Assembly (NCBI RefSeq): GCF_020985305.1
Contig: NZ_CP087588.1
Coordinates: forward strand, 2,406,501 to 2,470,500
Direction: 5' to 3'
Length of the DNA stretch: 64,000 nt
DNA from: Croceicoccus sp. Ery15
GTDB lineage: Bacteria; Pseudomonadota; Alphaproteobacteria; Sphingomonadales; Sphingomonadaceae
Numbering within the stretch: position 1 is the first letter of the stretch; each line of letters opens with the position of its first letter. A program made the translations under genes and the position numbers. Shown in pieces: positions 44,609-53,354 of this stretch. The notes under the pieces are model-generated. The model saw only the letters and a program-made list of their open reading frames with translations, had not been told where the DNA came from and searched no databases.

Positions 44609-45301
44609 ATGCACATCTTATTTGCCCGTACTGCAATAGCGGCTGCCGCTGCCGCTGCCGGATTGGCTGTGCCTGTTGCGGCGGCTGCGCAGCCGGTGCC
44701 ATGGGTTAGCCATACGATGCGTGAAGCCCAGCCGACCATGCTGGCCAATCGTTCATCGCTCCGCGACCGGCGCGACAGTCGCGAGGGAAAGGTGACGGCC
44801 GAACAATTTGCTGCCGAGGATGGCGCGGCGGTTCTGGGTCATGGCGCGATCACGGTACGCTCCGTTGCAGACAGCACACCCGAAGCCCGCGACCGGCTGG
44901 TCTATGAAGCGGCCATGATCGACCGGCTGGTCATGGCGGGTTATGACACGATGGCGCCGACCAACGAAGCGGATCAGCTGGCCGAAATACGCGTGATCAG
45001 CGACATCGCCGAACCGGCAGAGGTGGAGAGGAACCCTGTCAGCGGTTCAACGGCGGTGACCGTTTCCAATCGTGGCACGGCGATGGGTATGGCGCTGAAC
45101 GTCGACATGACCAAGCCGCGTGCGGCGCTGCTTTCGACACGGATGGAACTGCGCATTCGCGATCGAGAGAGTGGCAGGGTGCTGTGGGAAGCGCGGGCAC
45201 AGACCTGGTCGCGTGACGATCCGGAAAACCGCGACGAGGGGGCGATTGCCAACCGGCTGGCCGCCGCGTTGATGGAAGGGTTTCCGCGTCCCGCCGCGTG
45301 A
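44609..45301 (+). CDS. exported protein of unknown function
   Basis: This 230-residue protein begins with a signal peptide with a run of alanines (encoded partly by repeats of GCTGCC) ending near VAAAAQ. The mature part alternates charged and beta-prone segments (YEAAMIDRLVMAGYDTMAPT, MELRIRDRESGRVLWEARAQ) and loosely resembles DUF4136-type lipoproteins, but there is no lipobox. I do not recognise it with confidence. It sits between the CinA-type gene and the converging rplA, with a bidirectional terminator after it. Confidence 0.7.
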   Translation: MHILFARTAIAAAAAAAGLAVPVAAAAQPVPWVSHTMREAQPTMLANRSSLRDRRDSREGKVTAEQFAAEDGAAVLGHGAITVRSVADSTPEARDRLVYEAAMIDRLVMAGYDTMAPTNEADQLAEIRVISDIAEPAEVERNPVSGSTAVTVSNRGTAMGMALNVDMTKPRAALLSTRMELRIRDRESGRVLWEARAQTWSRDDPENRDEGAIANRLAAALMEGFPRPAA

Positions 45302-45325
45302 TCGGAACCGCGGCATATAAAGAAA

Positions 45326-45361
45326 GGGGCGGGCAACCCGATGGTCGCCCGCCCCGTTTTC
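45326..45361. terminator. bidirectional terminator between the exported protein and rplA
   Basis: A perfect 9-base stem GGGGCGGGC (45326-45334) and GCCCGCCCC (45347-45355) is followed by GTTTTCC on the plus strand and by TTTCTTTA on the minus strand. It separates two converging genes. Confidence 0.88.
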
Positions 45362-45385
45362 CTTGACCCGTAAAGGTTCAGGCGA

Positions 45386-46084
45386 TCAGGCGCCCTGCAC
45401 CTCGGCAGTGTCGATCTTCAGGCCGGGGCCCATCGAGGACGAGACCGAGATCTTCTGGACATACTTGCCCTTCGCGCCCGACGGCTTGGCCTTGATGACG
45501 GCATCGACGAAAGCGTCGAAGTTCGCCTTGAGGTCAGCGTCCGAGAACGACAGCTTGCCAATCCCTGAGTGAATGATACCGGCTTTTTCGACGCGGTACT
45601 GGACCTGACCGCCCTTGGCGTCCTTCACGGCCTGCGCCACGTTCGGGGTCACGGTGCCCAGCTTGGGGTTCGGCATCAGGCCCTTGGGGCCCAGCACCTT
45701 ACCCAGACGGCCGACGACGCCCATCATGTCGGGAGTCGCGATCACGCGGTCGTAGTCGAGGTTGCCGGCCTGCATGTCTTCCATCAGGTCTTCGGCGCCA
45801 ACCTTGTCGGCACCGGCTTCCAGCGCCTTTTCGGCATTGTCGCCGCGCGCGAACACGGCGACCTTGACGGTCTTGCCGGTGCCTGCGGGCAGCGAAACCA
45901 TGCCGCGGACCTGCTGGTCGGCGTGGCGCGGATCGACGCCAAGGTTCATGGCGACTTCCAGCGTCTGGTCGAACTTTGCGGTCTGCAGGTCGCGCAGCGT
46001 GGTCAGCGCTTCGTCGAAACCGTACAGCTTTTCCGAATCCAGCTTTTCAGCCAGCATCTTCTGCTTCTTGGTCTGCTTTGCCAT
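45386..46084 (-). CDS. rplA: 50S ribosomal protein L1
   Basis: This 232-residue protein is ribosomal protein L1 of the mobile L1 stalk. It has [40 protein letters not shown] and the L1 signature region [20 protein letters not shown]. The start at 46084 (MAKQTKK) is used; 46108 would extend into the rplK end. It follows rplK by four bases, the standard L11 operon order, but the pair is inverted relative to secE-nusG. Confidence 0.97.
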   Translation of the reverse strand: MAKQTKKQKMLAEKLDSEKLYGFDEALTTLRDLQTAKFDQTLEVAMNLGVDPRHADQQVRGMVSLPAGTGKTVKVAVFARGDNAEKALEAGADKVGAEDLMEDMQAGNLDYDRVIATPDMMGVVGRLGKVLGPKGLMPNPKLGTVTPNVAQAVKDAKGGQVQYRVEKAGIIHSGIGKLSFSDADLKANFDAFVDAVIKAKPSGAKGKYVQKISVSSSMGPGLKIDTAEVQGA

Positions 46085-46088
46085 CGGT

Positions 46089-46520
46089 TCAGCCCTCCAC
46101 CACTTCAAGGCCCATCGAACGGGCGCTGCCCTCGATGATCTTCATGGCCTGGTCGATATCGTTCGCGTTCAGATCGGCCATCTTCTGCTCGGCGATCGCC
46201 TGCACGTCGCTGCGCTTGATGGATCCGGCCGAAACCTTGCCCGGCTCCTTCGAGCCCGACTTCAGCTTCGCGGCCTTCTTCAGAAGGAACGAAGCCGGCG
46301 GCGACTTGGTGGTGAAAGTGAACGAGCGATCCGCATAGACCGTGATGGTCGTCGGGATCGGCATGCCCTTTTCAAGTTCCTGCGTGGCGGCGTTGAACGC
46401 CTTGCAGAATTCCATGATGTTCACGCCGCGCTGGCCCAGTGCAGGGCCGATCGGCGGGGACGGGTTGGCGGTGCCGGCAGGCACCTGCAGCTTGATATAG
46501 CCTTCGATCTTCTTGGCCAT
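46089..46520 (-). CDS. rplK: 50S ribosomal protein L11
   Basis: This 143-residue protein has [20 protein letters not shown] and [20 protein letters not shown], the N-terminal domain that binds 23S rRNA near the GTPase centre, and the C-terminal signature [20 protein letters not shown]. It leads rplK-rplA. The promoter lies in 46521-46677, which also faces the 3' end of rimO. Confidence 0.97.
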   Translation of the reverse strand: MAKKIEGYIKLQVPAGTANPSPPIGPALGQRGVNIMEFCKAFNAATQELEKGMPIPTTITVYADRSFTFTTKSPPASFLLKKAAKLKSGSKEPGKVSAGSIKRSDVQAIAEQKMADLNANDIDQAMKIIEGSARSMGLEVVEG

Positions 46521-46677
46521 GGGGCCACTCCTTTATCACACTATCGGGCCGTTCTGGCGAAGGACCCTCATGTTAAGCGGTCAGGCAGAGGCGTTGGCCT
46601 CCTCCCGCAGGTTTCCCGACGATGTCTGTTGGGAAGGCGCGCGCATAGGCGCTTTCCCGATTCGAATCAACCGGTGT

Positions 46678-48066
46678 CTATGCGACCGGAGCGGCATAGA
46701 GGTCGTGGGCGTCCGCCCCTTCCACCACCACCTCGATGATATCGCCTTCGCACAGGCCCGCATCCACATCGCGGATAAAGACATTGCCGTCGATCTCGGG
46801 CGCGTCGGACTGCGAGCGGCCGGTTGCACCCATGTCGCCGTCCTCGTCCGGCTCGCCCACCTCGTCGATGATGACGGGGATGATGCGGCCCACTTTCGCC
46901 GCCAGCTTGGCCGCGCTGATCCGCTCGGTCACTTCCATCAGGCGGGCGTAGCGTTCTTCCTTCACAGCCTCGGGCACGGGGTTCGGCAGATCATTGGCCT
47001 GCGCGCCCTCAACGGGTTCAAAGCGGAAGCCGCCCACGCGGTCTAGCTGCGCTTCTTCCAGCCAGTCGAGGAGATATTTGAAATCGTCCTCGGTCTCACC
47101 CGGAAAGCCGACTACGAAGCTGGACCGCACGGTCAGGTCGGGGCAGATTTCGCGCCACGCCTTCAGCCGGTCCAGCACCTTCGCCTCGTTCGCGGGGCGC
47201 TTCATGGCGCGCAGGACCGAGGGGCTGGCGTGCTGGAACGGAATGTCGAGATAGGGGGTGATCAACCCCTCTGCCATCAGCGGGATGACTGCATCGACAT
47301 GCGGATAGGGATAGACATAGTGCAGCCGCACCCATGGCGGCACGCCGTCCGCGGTGCGCAATCCGCCCAGTTCGCGGGCCAGATCGGTCATATGGGTGCG
47401 GACCGCATGATCCTTCCACATGCGTTCTTCATGCCGGACATCGATGCCATAGGCCGATGTGTCCTGCGAAATGACCAGCAATTCCCTGGTGCCTGCTGCC
47501 ACCAGCTTTTCGGCTTCGCGCAGCACGGCGTCGATCCGGCGGCTGGCCAGCTTTCCGCGCAATTGCGGGATGATGCAGAAGGCGCAGGAGTGATTGCAGC
47601 CTTCCGAAATCTTCAGATAGCTGTAGTGGCGCGGCGTCAGCTTTACATCGGGTTGCGGGATCAGATCGACGAATGGCCCGCGTTCGGCAGGGGCCGCTTC
47701 GTGCACCGCCTCGACCACTTGCTCGTACTGGTGCGCGCCGGTCACGGCCAGAACTTGCGGAAAGCGGGCGCGGATCGTCTCGGCCTCTTCACCCATGCAG
47801 CCGGTAACGATCACGCGGCCGTTCTCGGCGATGGCCTCGCCGATCGCCTCAAGGCTTTCTTCCTTCGCGCTGTCGAGGAACCCGCAGGTGTTCACCAGCA
47901 CGACATCGGCACCGGCGTAATCGGGGCTCATCGCATAGCCGTCGGACCGCAGTCTGGTCAGGATGCGTTCGGAATCGACCAGCGCCTTGGGACAGCCAAG
48001 GCTGACCATGCCTACCTTGGGCGAGGGCGCAATGCGGCTGGGCGTGGAATCGGTATCGGTTGCCAT
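46678..48066 (-). CDS. rimO: ribosomal protein S12 methylthiotransferase RimO
   Basis: This radical-SAM enzyme adds a methylthio group to an aspartate of ribosomal protein S12. The N-terminal cluster cysteines are C25 (SLGCPKA), C61 and C90; the radical-SAM cysteines C157, C161 and C164 lie in [12 protein letters not shown]-terminal TRAM domain follows. The 462-residue length is typical. The start at 48066 (MATDTD) is used rather than 48087. It reads in the same direction as rplK-rplA and ends 157 bases from rplK. Confidence 0.95.
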   Translation of the reverse strand: MATDTDSTPSRIAPSPKVGMVSLGCPKALVDSERILTRLRSDGYAMSPDYAGADVVLVNTCGFLDSAKEESLEAIGEAIAENGRVIVTGCMGEEAETIRARFPQVLAVTGAHQYEQVVEAVHEAAPAERGPFVDLIPQPDVKLTPRHYSYLKISEGCNHSCAFCIIPQLRGKLASRRIDAVLREAEKLVAAGTRELLVISQDTSAYGIDVRHEERMWKDHAVRTHMTDLARELGGLRTADGVPPWVRLHYVYPYPHVDAVIPLMAEGLITPYLDIPFQHASPSVLRAMKRPANEAKVLDRLKAWREICPDLTVRSSFVVGFPGETEDDFKYLLDWLEEAQLDRVGGFRFEPVEGAQANDLPNPVPEAVKEERYARLMEVTERISAAKLAAKVGRIIPVIIDEVGEPDEDGDMGATGRSQSDAPEIDGNVFIRDVDAGLCEGDIIEVVVEGADAHDLYAAPVA

Positions 48067-48259
48067 GGCGCGGCCCCTACACCGCATTGCGGCAACGCGC
48101 CAGAAAGAGTGATGCCGATTACAAAGCGGGCCGGTCGGGACCGGTTCGCAGGGAATAAACCGGCCCGATATCTTTTCATTTGTTACGCGACTTGTTTACA
48201 TTGCGGTCAACACATCCTGATAGCGTGTCGAAATTGCCCTCATGCGGGCGGGAGAACGG

Positions 48260-48661
48260 ATGGGACTGGTGGATTGGTTCGGCGGCATTCTGGCCGCGCT
48301 GGCGGCCATGGCCGTGGCGGCGGGATGGTATCGCATCTTCGCCAGACCGCTGGCCGTGCGCGCGGGTCCGGGCGGGCTGGAAGTGCGGCGCAGGCCGTTC
48401 GTCACCATCGGCGGCACCTATATTCTGATCCAGCTTTCGGCATTCATGATCGCGCATATGTTCGCGCGGCTGTCCGATCCGTCGAAATGGTGGCTTTATT
48501 TCATGATGACCGGCGGGGTGGCGCTGTTCTTCGTGATACCGGCGCTCTGGACCAACTATCTGCATCAGCGCCATCCGCGCAGCATCGCGCTGATCGATGC
48601 GGGCTTCTGGCTGACAGCCTATCTGGCGATGGGCGTGGTGTTCTGGCTGCGCAGCCTTTAA
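48260..48661 (+). CDS. small multi-helix membrane protein of unknown function
   Basis: This 133-residue protein has four hydrophobic segments: residues about 6-23, 52-70, 80-98 and 112-130 (DAGFWLTAYLAMGVVFWLRS). A ribosome site GGGAGA lies shortly before the ATG at 48260; 48242 is the alternative start. I do not recognise the family. It is divergent from rimO and converges on the outer-membrane-like gene. Confidence 0.7.
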   Translation: MGLVDWFGGILAALAAMAVAAGWYRIFARPLAVRAGPGGLEVRRRPFVTIGGTYILIQLSAFMIAHMFARLSDPSKWWLYFMMTGGVALFFVIPALWTNYLHQRHPRSIALIDAGFWLTAYLAMGVVFWLRSL

Positions 48662-48682
48662 CGGGGCGTTTTACGGACCCGA

Positions 48683-49393
48683 TCAGAACCGGATCGAAGC
48701 GCCCGCCACCAGTTTCTCGCCATAGTGATGATCCAGCACCGGCACGCGCAATTCGTCGCGGTGAATGTCGGTGTCGCTATAGGTCAGGCTGACGGTGAAG
48801 GGCATGATGTAATATTCAGCGCCCACGGCCCAGTCGGCATAGGAGCCTGCCGGACGCAGCCGCGTCACATTGCCCGATCCGCTATTCGTGCCGCTCGACC
48901 GGCCGGCATGGCCATAGACGACCAGCGGGGTCGCAGGAATGCCAAGGCTGGCCCCGATCCTCCCATAGAAATTGCTGCCGCCGATGGAATCCTGCGACGG
49001 GGCATAGCTGGCCGATACATTGACCACCGCAGGGCCGAGCGACGCGCCTGCGCCAGCCTCAACCTCGACATAGTCCAGATCGCCGTTTCCGCCCGCGAAT
49101 AGATGATAGACAGCGCCCGCGCGCCAGTCGATCAGCCCTTCATAACCCGAATAGCTGGCCGCAAGGTCGAACCCCGCATCGGCGCCGCCATGCCGGTCCG
49201 ATCCGCGCAGGGTAAGCGCCTGAACCGATCCGTCGATGGATGTGGTGACGGGCAGTTCGATCCGCGCGCGGGCGGCGATCTCGCCGTCGCTCCAGCTAAG
49301 GCCGCGGTCGCGGTAGTCGGTCACCGCTTCGAAATCGATGGTCGGCCCCGACTGGGCCTCTGCTGCGGCCGGAATGATGGCTGTCAGCGCCAT
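48683..49393 (-). CDS. putative outer-membrane beta-barrel (TorF-like) protein
   Basis: This 236-residue protein is built of alternating amphipathic strands (VTDYRDRGLSWSDGEIAARA, LDYVEVEAGAGASLGPAVVN, AVGAEYYIMPFTVSLTYSDT) and ends in a C-terminal phenylalanine, as outer-membrane barrels do. It resembles the TorF family of putative porins. The first ATG gives an unusually short signal sequence ending PAAAEAQ; codons upstream in frame extend the hydrophobic region without a usual start codon, so the true start is uncertain. Confidence 0.68.
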   Translation of the reverse strand: MALTAIIPAAAEAQSGPTIDFEAVTDYRDRGLSWSDGEIAARARIELPVTTSIDGSVQALTLRGSDRHGGADAGFDLAASYSGYEGLIDWRAGAVYHLFAGGNGDLDYVEVEAGAGASLGPAVVNVSASYAPSQDSIGGSNFYGRIGASLGIPATPLVVYGHAGRSSGTNSGSGNVTRLRPAGSYADWAVGAEYYIMPFTVSLTYSDTDIHRDELRVPVLDHHYGEKLVAGASIRF

Positions 49394-49547
49394 GGCGGCG
49401 GACAGGGGGGCGAAACGGCTGGAGGGATCTGGAACGGGTCTTCTCCGTAAATTGGTCGGCCTGTCGCCGCCCCCGTGCCGGTATCGGGACCGGTGTGGCG
49501 GGAAGAGGGATTAACCCGCCACGTCGAAGCGGCAACAGGCCTGATAT

Positions 49548-49590
49548 CGGGATAAGTCCGGCAACCAAGGGACGGGGTGGACTTATCCCG
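49548..49590. repeat. 12-base perfect inverted repeat between two envelope genes
   Basis: CGGGATAAGTCC (49548-49559) and GGACTTATCCCG (49579-49590) form a perfect 12-base dyad separated by 19 bases. No T-run follows on either strand. It ends four bases before the stop codon of the small lipoprotein gene. It could be a weak terminator for that gene or a protein site controlling the porin-like gene. Confidence 0.7.
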
Positions 49591-49593
49591 AAG

Positions 49594-49743
49594 TCATTTC
49601 GCGCGGCAGCGCGGCTTGGCCCACATGCAGCGGTCGACACGTGGGCTGTCGGCCGCGGTGTCGTTGGAATTGAACTGTGTGGAAGGCGTCGTTGCGCAAC
49701 CGGCCAAGGCGGCCGCCGCGACAAGCAAGGCACCGGTTTTCAT
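49594..49743 (-). CDS. small lipoprotein of unknown function
   Basis: This 49-residue protein has a complete lipoprotein signal with lipobox ALAGC (C16) and a short basic, cysteine-containing mature part ending WAKPRCRAK. AGGATA just upstream of the ATG at 49743 is a plausible ribosome site; the frame is open to 49818 without one. No family is recognised. It reads in the same direction as the porin-like gene. Confidence 0.65.
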   Translation of the reverse strand: MKTGALLVAAAALAGCATTPSTQFNSNDTAADSPRVDRCMWAKPRCRAK

Positions 49744-50027
49744 AGATTTATCCTGTCCTGCAAACGATATTGTTGTGTTTGGAGGGCTGCGGATAAAGGG
49801 GCCGTTTTGCTGCGGCATGGCCCGTTTGTAAGATTATGTTGCGCAGCGAAACGATGCTTGCTTTCGCTGCTAGCCTAACCTGCACAGCCAGCTGTCGGTA
49901 TGGGCAGTGCGTTGCTTGCGGGGAATCCCCGATGTCCTTGCCCGCCGCGCTCCGACACACTTCGTCCCGATCCACAGGTGCCATTGCGTATCGGCACGGC
50001 GCCATCGCTGTCATCGAGGAGTCCAGC

Positions 50028-52388
50028 ATGTCGACACCGGAAAAGCCGTTCCCGCTGCATATCGACCGCAACAAGCTGCCCGAACCCGAATGGGAATTTC
50101 CCAATGCAAAGATCGGCGTATTCGCCGACAAGTCGCAGGCCGATTTCCCGCCGATGAAGCAGGCGCCCGAAGGCGCGCCCAATATTCTGCTGGTGCTGCT
50201 GGACGATGTGGGTTTCGGCTGGCCCAGCGTGAACGGCGGGCTGGTTCGCATGCCGACTGCCGAAAGGCTGGCGAAAAACGGTTTGTTCTATAACCAGTTC
50301 CATACCACCGCTCTATGTTCGCCCACCCGCGCCGCCATGCTGACGGGGCGCAATCACCACACGGTGGCGACCGGCGTGATCCAGGAAATGGCAACCGGCT
50401 TTCCGGGTTACTGCGGGATCATCCCCAAAAGCTGCACGACCTTCGCCGAAATGCTGAAACAGGCAGGCTATCCCTGTTCGTGGTTCGGCAAGAATCATAA
50501 CGTGCCCGATAATCTGACCAGCGCGGCCGGCCCGTTCGACAACTGGCCGACCAATCAGGGTTTCGATTATTTCTATGGCTTTATCTCGGGCGAGACGGAC
50601 CAGTTCTATCCCTCGCTGATTCGCAATACCACGCCGGTCGAACCGCCCAAGCGGCCCGATGAAGGCTATCACCTGACCACCGATCTGGCCGACGAATGCA
50701 TCGGCTGGATCCGCCAGCAAAAGGCGATCGCGCCCGACCGGCCCTTCATGGCCTATTTCTCGTCGGGCGCGGCCCATGCCCCGCACCAGCCGCCGCTGGA
50801 CTGGCGCGGCAAGAACAAGGGCCGGTTCGACATGGGCTGGGACGAATATCGCAAGCAGGTGCACCAGCGGCAGCTGGACGCGGGCATCATCCCCGCTGGC
50901 ACCAAGCTGACCGGGCGGCCCGAACAGATTCCCGCCTGGGACAGCCACAAGCCCGAGGAACAGGAATTGTTTTCGGTTCAGGCCGAGAATTTCGCCGATT
51001 TCCTTGAACATTGCGATTACGAGGTTGGCCGCGTCGTCGATGCGATCGAGGAACTGGGCGAGATGGACAATACGCTTGTCATCTACATCCTGGGCGACAA
51101 CGGATCGAGCGGCGAAGGATCGCTGGTCGGCACGCCGAACGAGCTGATGAGCCTGAACGGGCGTCAGCCATCGATCGAGGAGTCTATCGGGTTCAAGGAT
51201 CGCTGGGGCCTGCCCGGTACGTCGCCACATTACGCCGTGGGCTGGGCATGGGCGGGCGATACGCCGTTCCAGTGGACCAAGCAGGTCGCATCGCATTTCG
51301 GCGGTACGCGCAATTCGATGATCGTGTCATGGCCTGACAAGATCAAGGACAAGGGCGCGATCCGGTCGCAGTTCCACCATGTGATCGACATTATGCCCAC
51401 GCTGATGGAAGTCGTCGGCATCAAGGAGGCCAAGGAAGTCAACGGCTATATCCAGAAGCCGATCGAGGGGACCAGCTTCGCCTACACGTTCGACAAGGCC
51501 AATGCCGATGCGCCCAGCACGCGCAATGTCCAGTATTTCGAAATGCTCGGCAATCGCGCGATTTATGCCGATGGCTGGATTGCATCGTGCCGCCATGGCC
51601 GTCTGCCGTGGGAAACGTCGGGCAGCTTCAGTTTCGACGACGACAAGTGGGAGCTGTATAATATCGAAGAGGATTTCAGCCAGGCAGTCGATCTGGCCGA
51701 CAAGCACCCCGAGAAAATCGATTTCATGAGCCGCCTTTTCCTGAGCGAGGCGACCAAATATCAAGTGCTGCCGATCGATGACCGCTTTGCCGAACGGCTC
51801 GACGTGACTTTGCGGCCAAGCTATTTCGCGGGACGTCAGGAAGTGACGTTCTATCCCGGCATGACCCGTCTGCCCGAAGGCAGCGGCCCGCATCTAGTGA
51901 GCCGCGCATTGACCTTGACCGCGCCAATCGAAGTGCCCGAAGGCGGTGCGGAAGGGGTGATCTTTGCGCTCGGCGGCGATGCGGCGGGCTTTGCGCTGTT
52001 CATGTGGGAAGGCAAGGCGCGTTTCCACTACAACTTCTTCGGCATCCAGCGCACCGATCTGCTGTCCGAAGCCCTGCCTGCGGGCAAACACGAGCTGATG
52101 GTATCGATCCTGCCTGAAACGGCAAAGCCCGGCGGACCTGCGAAAATCGTCCTGTCGGTCGATGGCGCGGTGGTCGATGTCGCGCGGCTGGAAGAGCAGA
52201 TTCCGATGCGCTGCGGCACCGAAACGCTCGATGTCGGCATGGATTGCGTATCACCCGTCTGCGCCGATTACGAGGAGAAGGGCCTTTTCCCCTTCACCGG
52301 CACGATCGAGCATGTTCGGTTTGCCTTTGACGATGTGAAGGAACCGTCAGGAATGGATCGTTTCAAGATGGCGACCGCGATGGATTGA
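50028..52388 (+). CDS. arylsulfatase (alkaline-phosphatase superfamily)
   Basis: This 786-residue sulfatase hydrolyses sulfate esters. The metal-binding start ILLVLLDDVGFGWPSVNGG and the type I sulfatase motif CSPTRAAMLTGRNHHT are clear; C97 must be converted to formylglycine for activity. Further conserved parts are AYFSSGAAHAPHQPP and YILGDNGSSGEGSLVG. There is no signal peptide, so it is probably cytoplasmic. The C-terminal 190 residues form an additional beta-rich domain. The start at 50028 has GAGGA at 50016-50020. No formylglycine-generating enzyme gene is in the window. Confidence 0.93.
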   Translation: MSTPEKPFPLHIDRNKLPEPEWEFPNAKIGVFADKSQADFPPMKQAPEGAPNILLVLLDDVGFGWPSVNGGLVRMPTAERLAKNGLFYNQFHTTALCSPTRAAMLTGRNHHTVATGVIQEMATGFPGYCGIIPKSCTTFAEMLKQAGYPCSWFGKNHNVPDNLTSAAGPFDNWPTNQGFDYFYGFISGETDQFYPSLIRNTTPVEPPKRPDEGYHLTTDLADECIGWIRQQKAIAPDRPFMAYFSSGAAHAPHQPPLDWRGKNKGRFDMGWDEYRKQVHQRQLDAGIIPAGTKLTGRPEQIPAWDSHKPEEQELFSVQAENFADFLEHCDYEVGRVVDAIEELGEMDNTLVIYILGDNGSSGEGSLVGTPNELMSLNGRQPSIEESIGFKDRWGLPGTSPHYAVGWAWAGDTPFQWTKQVASHFGGTRNSMIVSWPDKIKDKGAIRSQFHHVIDIMPTLMEVVGIKEAKEVNGYIQKPIEGTSFAYTFDKANADAPSTRNVQYFEMLGNRAIYADGWIASCRHGRLPWETSGSFSFDDDKWELYNIEEDFSQAVDLADKHPEKIDFMSRLFLSEATKYQVLPIDDRFAERLDVTLRPSYFAGRQEVTFYPGMTRLPEGSGPHLVSRALTLTAPIEVPEGGAEGVIFALGGDAAGFALFMWEGKARFHYNFFGIQRTDLLSEALPAGKHELMVSILPETAKPGGPAKIVLSVDGAVVDVARLEEQIPMRCGTETLDVGMDCVSPVCADYEEKGLFPFTGTIEHVRFAFDDVKEPSGMDRFKMATAMD

Positions 52389-52396
52389 TGGCGTCG

Positions 52397-52428
52397 CCGC
52401 CCCGCCGCGATGTCTTGTGGCGGGGCGG
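52397..52428. terminator. GC-rich hairpin between converging sulfatase and TadE genes
   Basis: A perfect 10-base stem CCGCCCCGCC (52397-52406) and GGCGGGGCGG (52419-52428) with a 12-base loop lies between two converging genes. No T-run follows, so it may act as a transcription barrier or mRNA 3'-end stabiliser rather than a classical terminator. Confidence 0.55.
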
Positions 52429-52434
52429 TCTGCC

Positions 52435-52857
52435 CTATCCGGCCTCTGCCAGATTGGGGAAGCAGGCCTCAGCCTCGATCTCTTCTGGATAGCTGGGGAC
52501 CATCTTGTTCATCACCGAACTGAAATCCTTGTCGATGATCACGCGGTTCGAACTGCCGAATGTCTTGCAGGTCGTATTGGTCTGCACGACGACATCGGCG
52601 GCGGCGATCCTGACGCCATAGGAATTCGCGCGGGCGACGGCGAAATCCTGTTGCGCGGTCTGGTCGTCGCATTCGGTGGAAATCGACATGCAACGCACGG
52701 TGGCATAGGCCACTTCGTCCAGCGTGTGCTGTGTCCAGAGCAGGCGGCCCGTTTCGATCAGGCCGAACAGCATGATCACCAGAACGGGCCCCAGCAGGGC
52801 AAATTCGATGGCGGTGCCGCCATGTTCGTCGCGGAAAAGCGGCCTGAGCATGATCAT
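52435..52857 (-). CDS. TadE-like pseudopilin (second Tad set)
   Basis: This 140-residue protein has the TadE N-terminus DEHGGTAIEFALLGPVLVIM with the conserved glutamate and one transmembrane helix, then a small secreted domain with cysteines. Its ATG overlaps the stop of the preceding TadE-like gene by four bases. It is the last gene of a three-gene set distant from the main tad locus. Confidence 0.87.
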   Translation of the reverse strand: MIMLRPLFRDEHGGTAIEFALLGPVLVIMLFGLIETGRLLWTQHTLDEVAYATVRCMSISTECDDQTAQQDFAVARANSYGVRIAAADVVVQTNTTCKTFGSSNRVIIDKDFSSVMNKMVPSYPEEIEAEACFPNLAEAG

Positions 52858-53354
52858 TCCAGTCGCAGCGTGATGCTGCGCGAAATCTGGCCATTGCCCA
52901 CGGCCTGTCCGGGCACGATCACCGAGTTGAAGCTGGTTGTTGCATCCAGCGTCAAATAATAGCCTGCGGTGGTGCCATTGGCCGTGCAGACGGTGCCGCA
53001 TGCCTGTGCGGTAAAGCTGGCATCGGCGTTCAGGCAGGCGCATGCGCGCGAAATATTGGTGCAGGCGCCCGCCACCCCGTTGCAGCGCACCGTGACTGAC
53101 AGCGTATCATCGCTGGCCAGCGCGCGGGCATAGGATGGCAAATTGGTAAAGGGCACATTGCTGCGCTGGTCGAACGCGCTGATCGCGGTGGCCGACAGCG
53201 ATTCGTCCACCTGGCTGCGCGCGATATAATACATGCCGAAATCCAGCCCCGCCGCGACCAGAAAGAACAGGCCGACCGACCACAGCGCGAATTCGACGGC
53301 GGCATTGCCGCTTTCGTCGTCACGAATCCGGCGCAGGGTTCTCAGCATGCTCAT
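52854..53354 (-). CDS. TadE/TadG-like pseudopilin (second Tad set)
   Basis: This 166-residue protein begins MSMLRTLRRIRDDESGNAAV and continues with the TadE-type hydrophobic segment EFALWSVGLFFLVAAGLDFG. The secreted portion contains a cysteine-rich stretch (VRCNGVAGACTNISRACAC). It overlaps its neighbours by four bases at both ends, so the three genes are translationally coupled. Confidence 0.86.
   Translation of the reverse strand: MSMLRTLRRIRDDESGNAAVEFALWSVGLFFLVAAGLDFGMYYIARSQVDESLSATAISAFDQRSNVPFTNLPSYARALASDDTLSVTVRCNGVAGACTNISRACACLNADASFTAQACGTVCTANGTTAGYYLTLDATTSFNSVIVPGQAVGNGQISRSITLRLE

Noticed and set aside
44640..44662. GCTGCC hexamer repeat as a phase-variation tract
   Set aside because: A hexamer changes codon number without shifting frame, and only three units occur within an alanine-rich signal peptide.
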